From JAMXLO01 sp963696645 (GTDB taxonomy: Bacteria > Pseudomonadota > Alphaproteobacteria > Acetobacterales > Acetobacteraceae): a stretch of DNA of 64,000 nucleotides. The stretch covers positions 248,001-312,000 of the forward strand of contig CAVOKY010000009.1 in the NCBI GenBank assembly GCA_963696645.1. Direction: 5' to 3'. The notes below the pieces were generated by a model. That model worked only from the letters and a program-made list of their open reading frames with translations. It searched no databases and was not told the DNA's origin. The position numbers and the translations under genes were made by a program. Shown here one piece after another: positions 53,101 through 61,666 of the stretch; position 1 is the stretch's first letter; each line of letters begins with the position of its first letter.

Positions 53101-53829
53101 CACGATCGTCGGCACGCGGTCATAGAACGGGTTCACCGTCTCACGAGCCTGGAAGAACGTATCGGTATTGTGTGCCGTGCCGCGTACCACCGGATGCTCT
53201 GGCGTCAACGCCCTGGCGCGATGCGCGCGTATCAGATCGTCGTCGATCATGGCGCGGATCTGCGCGTCGCTCAGCAGGTCGATGGTGGCAAGCTCGTGCG
53301 AGGTGCGAAAGCCATCGAAGAAATGCAGGAACGGGATGCGCGAGGCAAGCGTTGCAGCCTGTGCGATCAACGCGCCGTCGTGTGCCTCCTGCACCGACGC
53401 TGAGGACAGCATGGCAAAGCCCGCCGCCCGCACCGCCATGACGTCCGAATGGTCGCCGAAGATCGACAGCGCCTGGGTTGCCAGGGCGCGCGCCGCGATG
53501 TGGAACACCGTCGCCGTCAGTTCTCCGGCGATCTTGAACATGTTGGGCAGCATCAGCAGCAGACCCTGCGATGCGGTGAAGGTCGTGGTCAGTGCGCCCG
53601 ATTGCAGCGCGCCGTGCACCGCGCCTGCCGCGCCGCCTTCGCTCTGCATCTCCTGCACCACGGGAACGTTGCCCCAGATGTTCGGAAGGCCCTTCGCCGA
53701 CCACTCGTCAGCGAGTTCGGCCATGGTGGAGGAAGGCGTGATGGGAAAGATGGCGCATACCTCATTCACGCGATAGGCGACATGCGCCACCGCCGTGTTG
53801 CCGTCCATCACCGCGCGCTGATCAGACAT
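50185..53829 (-). CDS. nifJ: Pyruvate:ferredoxin (flavodoxin) oxidoreductase
   Basis: Oxidatively decarboxylates pyruvate to acetyl-CoA and CO2, passing electrons to ferredoxin or flavodoxin; oxygen-sensitive in most hosts. The 1,214-residue single chain has the full order of domains. YRVNEVCAIFPITPSSTMAE near residue 20 is domain I. The 2[4Fe-4S] ferredoxin domain has CVQCGQCSFVCPHGVI near residue 693 and CTGCGLCVEACPV near residue 750. The TPP domain has GGDGWAYDIGYGG and DTEVYSNTGGQASKATPLG near residue 985, and FAGACAGCGETPYLKL-type cysteines near residue 820. It precedes the GltD-like gene's end by six bases downstream, i.e. that gene follows on the same strand upstream-first, as 55492>53836>nifJ. 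No nif cluster is seen. Confidence 0.96.
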   Translation of the reverse strand: MSDQRAVMDGNTAVAHVAYRVNEVCAIFPITPSSTMAELADEWSAKGLPNIWGNVPVVQEMQSEGGAAGAVHGALQSGALTTTFTASQGLLLMLPNMFKIAGELTATVFHIAARALATQALSIFGDHSDVMAVRAAGFAMLSSASVQEAHDGALIAQAATLASRIPFLHFFDGFRTSHELATIDLLSDAQIRAMIDDDLIRAHRARALTPEHPVVRGTAHNTDTFFQARETVNPFYDRVPTIVQQEMDRLGELTGRHYHLFDYAGAADADRVIVLMGSGVETACATAEALGTKGEKVGVLQVRLYRPFAADAFLAALPKSARAIAVLEQVKESGAPGEPLYLDVVHTLAQAAASGQRQSMPRIIGGRYGLSSKDFNPSQAKAVFDELRNAVPRNGFTVGILDDVSHTSLTPDPTFRIEPDDVVQAVFYGLGADGTVGANKNSVKIIAEDAGLFAQGYFVYDSHKSGAQTISHLRFGPRPIHAPYLIQQAGFIGCHQFQFVSRHDVLRLAAPGATVLLNAPFGPDDVWEHLPRTMQQRIIALGLRLFVIDASRVALDVGLRGRTNTVLQTCFFAISGVLPRDQAIEHIKHAIRKTYGGKGEDVVEANFHAVDDTLARLFEVPVPKTATSDWERTGLVADNAPLFVREVTAAMLEGRGDEIPVSRMPVDGTWPLGTAVWEKRNIAETVPVWAQDLCVQCGQCSFVCPHGVIQARYFDAGRLEQAPADFRSAAINVRGFPDVRFALDFSIEDCTGCGLCVEACPVMPEKALVMQDKTPLVTASRADNAFFAALPVNDRARVDFANVRGVQFLEPLFTFSGACAGCGETPYLKLLSQLFGDRAQIANATGCSSIYGGNLPVTPWSTNREGRGPAWSNSLFEDNAEFGLGFRLAADKHLDMARRLARELAPALGTELVEAVLTAPQVRESEIRAQHERVRELRRRLCALDGAQAKDLLSVVDQLVRRSIWIVGGDGWAYDIGYGGLDHVLASARDVNLLVLDTEVYSNTGGQASKATPLGAIAKFASAGKRVARKDLGLQSIAYGNVYVAQVAMGANPQQTLQAFREAEAYPGPSLILAYCHCIAHGIDMQRGMKQQDLAVACGYWPLFRYNPAMRDIGENPFLLDSPRPTIPFRDYAYNETRYRALAQSRPEEAEALMAAAQAALMEKYRSYEEMAGWSASRFHPAGLGAGGRLTAVSGKRPVVVATGTGERVEAGAL

Positions 53830-53835
53830 GCTTCG

Positions 53836-55492
53836 CTACTCCTGGGACGCTTCGCCGACCATCTCGATTGCATGGCATGGGCATTGTTCGAAACACGTGC
53901 CGCAGCCGGTACACTTCGCGTTGTCCACGCTGTAGCCTGCTCCCGGTCCGAGCTTGGCGATCGCCTGTTCGGGACACGCGGCATAGCAGTTGTCGCATTC
54001 GAAGCAGTTGCCGCAGGACAGACACCGTTGCGCCTCGTGTCGCGCCTCCCGATCGCCCAATCCGGCCAGTACCTCTTCGAAACCGGAGATCCGCTCCTCT
54101 CTTGCGAGATGGTGCTGCACTGACGGATCGACATCACTGAACACCGGGAGGTGCAGCATGTCGAACGTCACGATCGGTGACGAAGCCGGTTTGTCATAGG
54201 TCATGCCGCGCAGCCAGGCATCGATGCAGCGGGCCGCCTTCTTGCCGTGGCCAACCGCGACGGTGACCGTCCGTTCCGCAGGCACCATGTCACCGCCGGC
54301 GAACAGCCCCGGATGGCCGGTCATCATCTGGCAGTCCACCACCACGGTGTCCCACTTGAATTCCACCCCGGGTACGTTGCGCAGAAAACCGCTATCGCTG
54401 TCCTGGCCGAGCGCCAGCACGACGGTATCTGCCTCGAGCGTATCCATCTCGCCGGTTGGTTGTGGGCGGCCCTTGTCATCAACCGTCATGCGTTCGACCG
54501 TCAGCGTCGGGCCGACGATGTCGTAAATCGTGGTGAGCCATTTGATCTTGACGCCCTCGGACAGTGCCTCGTCTGCCTCGAACCCGTGCGCAGGCATGTG
54601 CTCGCGATCACGCCGGTAGATGATCAGGGTTTCATCGGCGCCTAGTCGGCGCGCCGTCCGGGCCGCATCCATCGCGGTGTTGCCGCCGCCATACACGACG
54701 ACGCGCCGTCCCAGCTTTGGCGCATTGCCCGTGCTGGTGTCGCGCAGCAGCGCCACGGCATCCAGCATGCGGCCCGCGTCGCGCGCCGGGATTTCCGCAT
54801 GCTTGCCAACATGCGCGCCGATCGCGACGAACACTGCGTCGAAGCGGCCAATGTCGCGGGCGTGGATGATGTCGGTCACCTTGTGGTTCAGCACGATCCG
54901 CACGCCCATCCGCTCGATGCGCGCGATCTCCTCCAACAGGTCCGCGCGCGGCAGGCGGTAGGCGGGGATACCGAAATGCAGCATCCCACCGGGCAGTGGG
55001 CCGGCTTCATGGATCTCGACCTGATGCCCGAGTTCGGGCCAGGTGATAGGCGGCCGACAGGCCGCTGGGTCCGGCACCCACCACCAACACGCGCTTGCCG
55101 GTTGGAAGGCCGACCGGCACCGTCCAGCCGCCTTCGGTTGCCATGTCGCCGAGGAAGCGTTCCACCGCATGGATCGACACGGCAGAGTCGAGTTCGTTGC
55201 GGTTGCATGCGGTTTCGCACGGGTGATAACAGACCCTGCCGTGCGTCGCCGGCAGCGGATTGTCCGCCACCAGCACCTCCCATGCGCGGCGGTAGTCGCC
55301 GGCCTGCGCCAGGGCCAGCCAGGCCTGGATGTCCTCACCGGCCGGGCACGCGTGATTGCACGGCGGCAGCAGCGAGACATAGGTTGGCAGGCGCGTGCGG
55401 AACGGCCCGGGGCCGTGATGCAGCGTAAGATCGACCGCAGGCGTCAGATCGTGGGCTTGCCGCGACGCTGCGGCTATTGGTGCATCGTCCAT
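53836..55492 (-). CDS. GltD-like NAD(P)-binding iron-sulfur flavoprotein, apparently frameshifted
   Basis: A 551-residue glutamate-synthase-small-subunit-like oxidoreductase with extra ferredoxin domain. N-terminal Fe-S cysteines are in PPCNHACPAGEDIQAW and YHPCETACNRNELD; FAD loop VVGAGPSGLSAAYHLA near residue 150; a second dinucleotide loop VVYGGGNTAMDAARTARRLG near residue 290. The C-terminal domain has CLSCGNCFECDNCYAACP and CTGCGTCFEQCPC, two [4Fe-4S] sites. The frame breaks at 55033-55034: upstream reads YHLARTRAS, downstream ELGHQVEIHEAG. Removing one A gives YHLARLGHQVEIHEAG and 552 codons. ATG 55492 has GGAG upstream. It is co-directional with nifJ, six bases before it, and probably exchanges electrons between ferredoxin and NAD(P). 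Confidence 0.85.
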
Positions 55493-55594
55493 CGAGGGCT
55501 CCGCTGTTCGGCGGCGCATATGCCCATGCCGCCGTTAGCAAAGCATTGACGTGGATCAACCAACTGTATGCGGGAAACCATTACCCTGGCCTTC

Positions 55595-56533
55595 ATGGCA
55601 CCACGTCTGATCACGCTGACCCTGAATCCCGCGCTGGATATCGCCGCCGATGCCGATGCGGTGGTGCCGACGCACAAGATCCGCATGCACCAGGCGCATT
55701 CCGATCCTGGTGGCGGAGGGGTCAACGTCGCCCGCGTGGTGCACGAACTCGGTGGCGACGTGCTCGCTGTTCTGGCAGCCGGCGGAGCCTCAGGGCGTGT
55801 GATCGAAGAGATGCTGGACGAAGCCGGCGTGAAGCGCCGCAGCGTGCCAATCCAGGGACTTACCAGGGTCAGCCTGAATGTGCAGGACCGTGCGAGCGGC
55901 CTGGAATACCGTTTCGTGCCGGAGGGCCCGACGCTTGCCAAGGGCGAATGGCAGGCGATCCTTGCTGCATTGGTGGAGGTCGAGGGCGACTGGCTGATCG
56001 CCAGCGGCAGCTTGCCGATCGGCATACCGGACGATGCCTACGCCCAGGTTGCGCGGATCGCCGCGCGCCGCGGCCAGCCCTTCGTGCTGGATACCTCGGG
56101 CGTGGCGCTGCGCGCTGCGCTGGACGAAGGCGGCATCACCCTGGTCAAGCCCAGTCTTGGCGAACTGGAGCATCTGGTGGGCCGCGACCTGAAGGACCCG
56201 GCAGAACAGGACGACTACGCCATGGACCTGGTAGGACGGGGCGCCTCCAGGTATGTCGCGGTCACGCTTGGCGCCGACGGAGCATTGCTGGCCACACCGG
56301 AGGGCGTGCTTCGGATGCCGGCGCTCGATGTTCCGGTGCACAGTTCGGTTGGCGCGGGCGATGCCTTTCTGGCGGCGGCGACCCTTGCCCTGGCCCGCGG
56401 TGCAACGCCGTTCGAGGCACTGGCCTGGGGCACCGCGGCCGGTGCCACCGCCATCGCATGTGCCGGCACCGCGCGGCTCAGACGCGCCGATGTCGCGGCA
56501 CGCTATCGGCAGCTTACCAGCGCACAACGCTGA
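55595..56533 (+). CDS. PfkB family carbohydrate kinase (1-phosphofructokinase-like)
   Basis: A 312-residue ribokinase-fold kinase. RLITLTLNPALDIAADAD at the start and PGGGGVNVARVVHELGG near residue 38 are PfkB hexose-kinase motifs. KPSLGELEHLVG near residue 185 and the catalytic block HSSVGAGDAFLAAATLALARG near residue 250, with the base Asp in GAGDAF, are intact. Substrates could be fructose 1- or 6-phosphate or tagatose 6-phosphate. ATG 55595 is chosen because it fits the family; ATG 55568 is in frame without a ribosome site. It diverges from the GltD-like gene. Confidence 0.88.
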   Translation: MAPRLITLTLNPALDIAADADAVVPTHKIRMHQAHSDPGGGGVNVARVVHELGGDVLAVLAAGGASGRVIEEMLDEAGVKRRSVPIQGLTRVSLNVQDRASGLEYRFVPEGPTLAKGEWQAILAALVEVEGDWLIASGSLPIGIPDDAYAQVARIAARRGQPFVLDTSGVALRAALDEGGITLVKPSLGELEHLVGRDLKDPAEQDDYAMDLVGRGASRYVAVTLGADGALLATPEGVLRMPALDVPVHSSVGAGDAFLAAATLALARGATPFEALAWGTAAGATAIACAGTARLRRADVAARYRQLTSAQR

Positions 56534-56609
56534 GCGCTGGGGCGTCGCAGAGCCGGCCGGCAGTCGATTGAAAGACATTATTAACCGCTTGCGCCTACGT
56601 CCGCATTCC

Positions 56610-58790
56610 ATGGACACGCAAGCGGCTGGCAATAATCAGTTGGCGCGTTTCGCCGCGCCCCATGTGCTTGTGCCGTGGCTTCGCAGGCAAATCCGGCGCG
56701 CCGTCCTGCTGATCTGGTGGACCATCACACTGCAATTGCCGACACAGTTCGGGTTCTGGTTGCGTGCCAGGCATACACGGCGTCTCGCCCCGATCACGGC
56801 AGATCTGGCACCGACACTGCTCCACTCGGTCAATTCCAGGAACATCCATATACCACGCGATGCGAATCCCACCGTCTCGATCATCATTCCGACCTACGGC
56901 AATATGGACTACACGCTGGCCTGCCTCGCATCGATCGCGGCATCCCCGTCGCATGCCACGATCGAAGTCATCGTCATCGACGATGCCACTCCCGACACTT
57001 CAACGGCCTGTCTCGCCGCAATTAAGGGTGTTCGGCTGATCATCAACCCGCGCAATCTCGGCTACCTGATCTCCTGCAACACAGCCGCACGGGTCGCCGA
57101 CGGTGAGTTCCTGTTGTTCCTGAACAATGACACCCAGGTCCAGGCCGGTTGGCTCGATGCATTGCTGACACCGTTCCGCTCCGCCGATGACATCGGCGCG
57201 GTCGGCTCGAAGTTGCTCTACCCCAACGGCAGACTGCAGGAGGCCGGCTGCATCATCTGGGACGATGGTTCCGGATGGAACTATGGCCGGCTCGATGATC
57301 CCGACCGCCCAGCCTATAATTACCTGCGTGAGGTAGATTATTGCTCGGCCGCCTCGCTGATGGTGCCGCGCAAACTGTTCCTTCGGCTCGGCGGGTTCGA
57401 TGAAGTTTACGCTCCGGCTTATTGTGAAGACAGTGATCTGGCCTTCAGGTTGCGCGACCAGGGCTACAAGGTGCTCTACCAGCCCCGATCGCATGTCGTG
57501 CACTACGAGGGCATCAGCCACGGCAGGCAGTTGACCGGCGGCGTGAAGGCCTTTCAGACACGCAACCAGAGGATCTTCCACGCACGCTGGCAAACAATCC
57601 TGTCGCAGGAGCATCTGCCCAACGGTGCGCACGTCATGCGGGCACGCGACCGCTCTCAGCGCAAGCCGATCATCCTGATAATCGACCATTATGTGCCGGA
57701 ACCCGATCGTGACGCCGGCTCACGCACCATGCTGTGCTTCATCCTTGCTTTGCTGCGGGCTGGTCTTGTCGTAAAGTTCTGGCCGCAGAATCTGCACTAC
57801 AGCCCGGGCTACACCGCTGCCATGCAGGACATTGGTGTGGAGGTTGCCTACGGCGGCGACGGCGACACATTCCACCATTGGCTCGGGGCAAACGGTGACG
57901 ATATCGATTATGCCCTGCTGAGCAGGCCGCAGGTGGCCGCTGCCTGCATTCCAGAACTGCGCCGGTACGCCGACATACGGCTGCTGTATTACGGTCACGA
58001 TCTGCACTTCCGCCGGTTGGCTCTGCAAGCGCAAGTGATCGGTGACAGCAACATTGCGCGCCAGGCGGACGATATGGAGCAACTGGAGCGTTCCGTCTGG
58101 CGTGACGTCGATGTGGTGCTGTATCCGTCGGATGAGGAAGCGGCGATCGTGACTGCCACGGAACCTGGCATCGTTGCGCGCTCCGTGCTGCCCTATTGCT
58201 TCACGGACTTCGCCGCACCGCGGACACCGCCCCCGGAACGGGTCATCCTGTTCATCGGCAGCTTCGCACACACGCCGAACCAGGAAGCAGTGCTGTGGTT
58301 CGTGGCGCATGTGATGCCGTTGATCCGCACGGGAGTGACCGACGCGAAATTGACCATCGTCGGCTCCAACCCGCCGCCAGTGGTGCTGGCATTGGCCACA
58401 CAGGACATCGACGTGCGTGCGAATGTCAGCGATGCGGAGCTTCGCGAGCACTATCGCACGGCGCGGGTTGCCGTCGTGCCACTGCGCTATGGCGCGGGCG
58501 TGAAGCTGAAGGTGGTCGAAGCACTGCGCGAGGGCTTGCCTCTGGTCACCACGCCGGTCGGGGCCCAGGGATTGCCGGGCCTGGAAAACATTGCATCGAT
58601 CTGTCAGGAACCGCAGGACTTCGCCGACGCCGTATGCTGCCTGCTTACCGATGATGCGCTTTGGACCGAACGCAGCGCCACACAGACCGACTATGCCGCG
58701 TCGCGCTATTCCGAGGCAGCATTTCAGAGCAGGCTGCTCGCGACGCTGCCTCAGTCAGCCAGGCGCTGCGCGGCGCGCTGCGATTCATAG
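56610..58790 (+). CDS. Two-domain glycosyltransferase (GT2 followed by GT4)
   Basis: A 726-residue protein. Residues about 90-330 form a GT2 domain: TVSIIIPTYGNMDYTLACL near residue 90, VIDDATPDTS, LFLNNDTQVQAGWLDALLTP near residue 170 with the DxD-like NDT, and APAYCEDSDLAFRLRDQGYK near residue 270. Residues about 350-720 form a GT4-like domain with ERVILFIGSFAHTPNQEAV near residue 545 and VVPLRYGAGVKLKVVEALRE near residue 625. A hydrophobic N-terminal segment (VLLIWWTITL) may anchor it. The start is uncertain: ATG 56610 and TTG 56571 are candidates; the frame is open to 56253 within pfkB. Likely polysaccharide or glycan assembly. Its last 40 bases overlap the end of iolD on the other strand. 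Confidence 0.83.
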   Translation: MDTQAAGNNQLARFAAPHVLVPWLRRQIRRAVLLIWWTITLQLPTQFGFWLRARHTRRLAPITADLAPTLLHSVNSRNIHIPRDANPTVSIIIPTYGNMDYTLACLASIAASPSHATIEVIVIDDATPDTSTACLAAIKGVRLIINPRNLGYLISCNTAARVADGEFLLFLNNDTQVQAGWLDALLTPFRSADDIGAVGSKLLYPNGRLQEAGCIIWDDGSGWNYGRLDDPDRPAYNYLREVDYCSAASLMVPRKLFLRLGGFDEVYAPAYCEDSDLAFRLRDQGYKVLYQPRSHVVHYEGISHGRQLTGGVKAFQTRNQRIFHARWQTILSQEHLPNGAHVMRARDRSQRKPIILIIDHYVPEPDRDAGSRTMLCFILALLRAGLVVKFWPQNLHYSPGYTAAMQDIGVEVAYGGDGDTFHHWLGANGDDIDYALLSRPQVAAACIPELRRYADIRLLYYGHDLHFRRLALQAQVIGDSNIARQADDMEQLERSVWRDVDVVLYPSDEEAAIVTATEPGIVARSVLPYCFTDFAAPRTPPPERVILFIGSFAHTPNQEAVLWFVAHVMPLIRTGVTDAKLTIVGSNPPPVVLALATQDIDVRANVSDAELREHYRTARVAVVPLRYGAGVKLKVVEALREGLPLVTTPVGAQGLPGLENIASICQEPQDFADAVCCLLTDDALWTERSATQTDYAASRYSEAAFQSRLLATLPQSARRCAARCDS

Positions 58791-60592
58791 TCGGCGCGGG
58801 CGGCATTTACCTCCGGGCGTGCCGACACTTCGGGTACACCGACATCCCACCAGTGTCCGCCGGCGGCCGTGGCGACGCGCGGATCGGTGCGCAGCACCAC
58901 CACGCTGGTGCAATCAGCAGCCAGGGCGCGCCGCACCGCCGCTTCCAGCCCGGCGATTCCCTCGACCTGCTCGGCGACAGCGCCGAGGCTCGCCGCGTGC
59001 GCACGAAAATCGATCGCGGGCGGAGCGCCGCAATCCGCCAGCAGATTGTTGAATGCCGCACCGCCGGTCGCGTTCTGCAGGCGATTGATGCAGCCGAAGC
59101 CGCCATTGTCCAGCACCACGATGGTGAGTTTCAGACCGAGCATCACCGACGTGGCGATCTCGGAATTCAGCATCAGGTAGCTGCCGTCGCCCACCAGCAC
59201 GATCACGTCTCGATCGGGTCGCGCCAGCTTGACGCCGAGCCCGCCGGCAATTTCGTAGCCCATGCACGAATAGCCGTACTCAAGATGATAAGTGCCGACC
59301 TCGCGAGCCTGCCATAGCTTGTGCAATTCGCCAGGCAAACCGCCGGCAGCGCAAACCACGATGGCATCATCCGGAATGGCGCGCTGCACCGCGCCGATTA
59401 TCTGCGCATCGGACGGCAATTCGGCATTGGACGCAGCGGTGACGGCGGCCGCTGCATGACACCACACCGCCATTGCCTCGGTCAGAGAGGTCCGCCATGC
59501 GGCCGGCGTGTGGTATTGTCCCAGCGCACCATGAAGTTCGCCCAACCCAATGCGCGCATCGGCGAGCAGCGGCCTCACGTGATGCTTGGCGGCGTCGAAC
59601 GCCTGCACATTGAGACCGATCATCTGACGATCGGGATGCTGGAACAGCGACCAGGAGCCGGTGGTGAAGTCCTGCAGTCTGGTTCCCACAGCAAGAATGA
59701 CATCGGCTGACCGTGCGGCCTGGTTTGCCGCAGACGTGCCGGTGACTCCGATCGCGCCGAGGTTCAACGGATGGTTGTACGTCAGAGCGCTCTTGCCGGC
59801 CTGCGTTTCGGCAACCGGAATGCCATGCGCCGTGGCAAATCGATCCAGCATGCCGGTTGCTTCGGAGTAATGCACGCCGCCACCGGCGATGATCATTGGC
59901 GCCTTGGCGTTGCGCAATGTTCTTGCCGCCGTCGCCAGTTCCACCTCGTCCGGTCGCTGACGCCGCGCGCGCCAGACACGCCTGGCAAAGAACAGCTCCG
60001 GATAATCGAACGCTTCGGCCTGCACGTCCTGACACAGTGCCAAGGTCACCGGCCCACATGCCGCTGGATCGGTCAGCACCGACAGCGCGTGAGGCAGCGC
60101 GGTGAGGATCTGCTCCGACCGGGTGATCCGGTCGAAGTAACGCGATACTGGTCGAAAGCAATCGTTGGCTGAGACAGTACCGTCACCGAAATCCTCAACC
60201 TGTTGCAGAACCGGATCGGGCCGCCGCGAAGCGAACACGTCACCGGGCAGCAACAGCACCGGCAGGCGATCGACATGTGCCACCGCCGCGGCGGTGACCA
60301 TGTTGGTGGCACCTGGTCCGATCGACGTGGTGCACGCCATCATGCGCCGCCGATGCATTGCCTTGGCGTAGGCGATGGCGGCCAATGCCATCGCCTGTTC
60401 GTTATGGGCACGATACGTCGGCAGATCGGAGCGGTTGGACTGGAGCGCCTCGCCGATGCCGGCGACGTTGCCATGGCCGAAGATTGCCCAGACGCCGCCA
60501 AACAGAGCCACGGTCCGGCCGTCGCATTCGGTCTGCTGTGCCGCAAGATAGCGCACCAATGCCTGCGCCATGGTCAGACGGATCGTGCCCAT
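58751..60592 (-). CDS. iolD: 3D-(3,5/4)-trihydroxycyclohexane-1,2-dione acylhydrolase
   Basis: Thiamine-diphosphate enzyme that opens the ring of 3D-trihydroxycyclohexane-1,2-dione in myo-inositol breakdown. The 613 residues contain ALFGGVWAIFGHGNVAGIG near residue 30, YRAHNEQAMALAAIAYAKAM near residue 63 with the catalytic Glu, SIGPGATNMVTAAA near residue 90, and the TPP motif VLVGDGSYLMLNSEI near residue 470 with GDGSY. ATG 60592 starts MGTIRLTMAQALVRYL; a longer frame to 60613 has a weak site. It is divergent from iolG across 77 bases, so one regulator could control both. It ends 40 bases inside the glycosyltransferase gene on the opposite strand. Confidence 0.94.
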   Translation of the reverse strand: MGTIRLTMAQALVRYLAAQQTECDGRTVALFGGVWAIFGHGNVAGIGEALQSNRSDLPTYRAHNEQAMALAAIAYAKAMHRRRMMACTTSIGPGATNMVTAAAVAHVDRLPVLLLPGDVFASRRPDPVLQQVEDFGDGTVSANDCFRPVSRYFDRITRSEQILTALPHALSVLTDPAACGPVTLALCQDVQAEAFDYPELFFARRVWRARRQRPDEVELATAARTLRNAKAPMIIAGGGVHYSEATGMLDRFATAHGIPVAETQAGKSALTYNHPLNLGAIGVTGTSAANQAARSADVILAVGTRLQDFTTGSWSLFQHPDRQMIGLNVQAFDAAKHHVRPLLADARIGLGELHGALGQYHTPAAWRTSLTEAMAVWCHAAAAVTAASNAELPSDAQIIGAVQRAIPDDAIVVCAAGGLPGELHKLWQAREVGTYHLEYGYSCMGYEIAGGLGVKLARPDRDVIVLVGDGSYLMLNSEIATSVMLGLKLTIVVLDNGGFGCINRLQNATGGAAFNNLLADCGAPPAIDFRAHAASLGAVAEQVEGIAGLEAAVRRALAADCTSVVVLRTDPRVATAAGGHWWDVGVPEVSARPEVNAARADYESQRAAQRLAD

Positions 60593-60669
60593 CGCTGCGT
60601 TTCCTCCTGCCAACCGACGGTTCTGTTGCTATTGTCCCATGGCAGGGCCGGGAAGGGGAGGGCGTCGCG

Positions 60670-61656
60670 ATGCTGAGTATTGCGGTGATCGGTGCTGGCC
60701 GCATCGGTCGGATCCACGCGCGCAACATCACCGCCCATGCAGGCGCGCGCCTGGCGGGTGTGGCCGATGTCGATGCCGTGGCGGCGGCGCGCCTGGCGGC
60801 TGACTGCGGTGCGCAAGTGTTGTCGCTAGATGCGGCCTTCGCCGCGGATGCCGTGCTGATCGGCTCGCCGACGCCCACCCATGCCGAATACATCGAGCGT
60901 GCGTCCGCTGCCGGGCGGGCGGTCTTCTGCGAGAAGCCAATCGATCTGTCGGTGGAACGGGTCCGTGCGTGCCTGGATGTGGTGCGCCGCGCCGGTGTGG
61001 TTCTGATGGTCGGGTTCAACCGACGCTTCGATCCGCATTTCTCGACGTTGAAACGTCGGATGGACGCAGGCGAAATCGGCTCGTTGGAACTGTTGACCAT
61101 CATCAGCCGCGATCCCTCGCCACCGCCGCCTTCCTATGTCGCAAACTCGGGCGGCTTGTTCCGCGACATGATGATCCATGATCTGGATATGGCGCGATTC
61201 CTGTTGGGTGAGGAACCGGTCGAGTTGCACGCCGCCGCTTCCTGCCTGGTTGATCCGGCGATCGAATCCGCCGGCGATGTGGATACAGCGGTCGTGACGC
61301 TGCGGACCGCCGGCGGCAGGCTATGTCAGATTTCCAATTCGCGACGGGCGACCTATGGCTATGATCAACGGATCGAGGCGCATGGTGCGAAAGGGCTGCT
61401 GCGCGCGGGCAACGTCACGGCAACGACGGTGGAACTGGCAAACGATGCCGGCTTTACCACCGACCCAGTATTGCCGTTCTTCCTGGAGCGCTATGCGGCG
61501 GCATATCGTGCGGAACTGGATGCGTTCATCACTGCGGTGGCGGCTGGTGTGGCATCGAAACCGGATGGCGAGGATGGATTGAAGGCTTTGCTGCTTGCCG
61601 ATGCCGCGACCGAGTCGGCGACGACCAGGCAGGTGGTGAAGCTGCAACACGGATAG
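60670..61656 (+). CDS. iolG: Inositol 2-dehydrogenase (Gfo/Idh/MocA family)
   Basis: Oxidises myo-inositol to 2-keto-myo-inositol with NAD. The 328-residue protein has IAVIGAGRIGRIHARNI at residues 4-20, AVLIGSPTPTHAEY near residue 62, and the family block AVFCEKPIDL near residue 90 with the catalytic Lys. The GLFRDMMIHDLDMARFLLG block near residue 162 supplies Asp and His. GGGGAGGG about ten bases before ATG 60670 sets the start; the frame is open to 60358 through iolD. It is followed by the sugar isomerase-like gene after 10 bases. Confidence 0.93.
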   Translation: MLSIAVIGAGRIGRIHARNITAHAGARLAGVADVDAVAAARLAADCGAQVLSLDAAFAADAVLIGSPTPTHAEYIERASAAGRAVFCEKPIDLSVERVRACLDVVRRAGVVLMVGFNRRFDPHFSTLKRRMDAGEIGSLELLTIISRDPSPPPPSYVANSGGLFRDMMIHDLDMARFLLGEEPVELHAAASCLVDPAIESAGDVDTAVVTLRTAGGRLCQISNSRRATYGYDQRIEAHGAKGLLRAGNVTATTVELANDAGFTTDPVLPFFLERYAAAYRAELDAFITAVAAGVASKPDGEDGLKALLLADAATESATTRQVVKLQHG

Positions 61657-61666
61657 GAGACTAACG

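Noticed and set aside
50185..55492. A nitrogen-fixation cluster because of the gene name nifJ
   Set aside because: No nifHDK, nifENB or nifA-like gene is seen; NifJ is also common as general pyruvate oxidoreductase.
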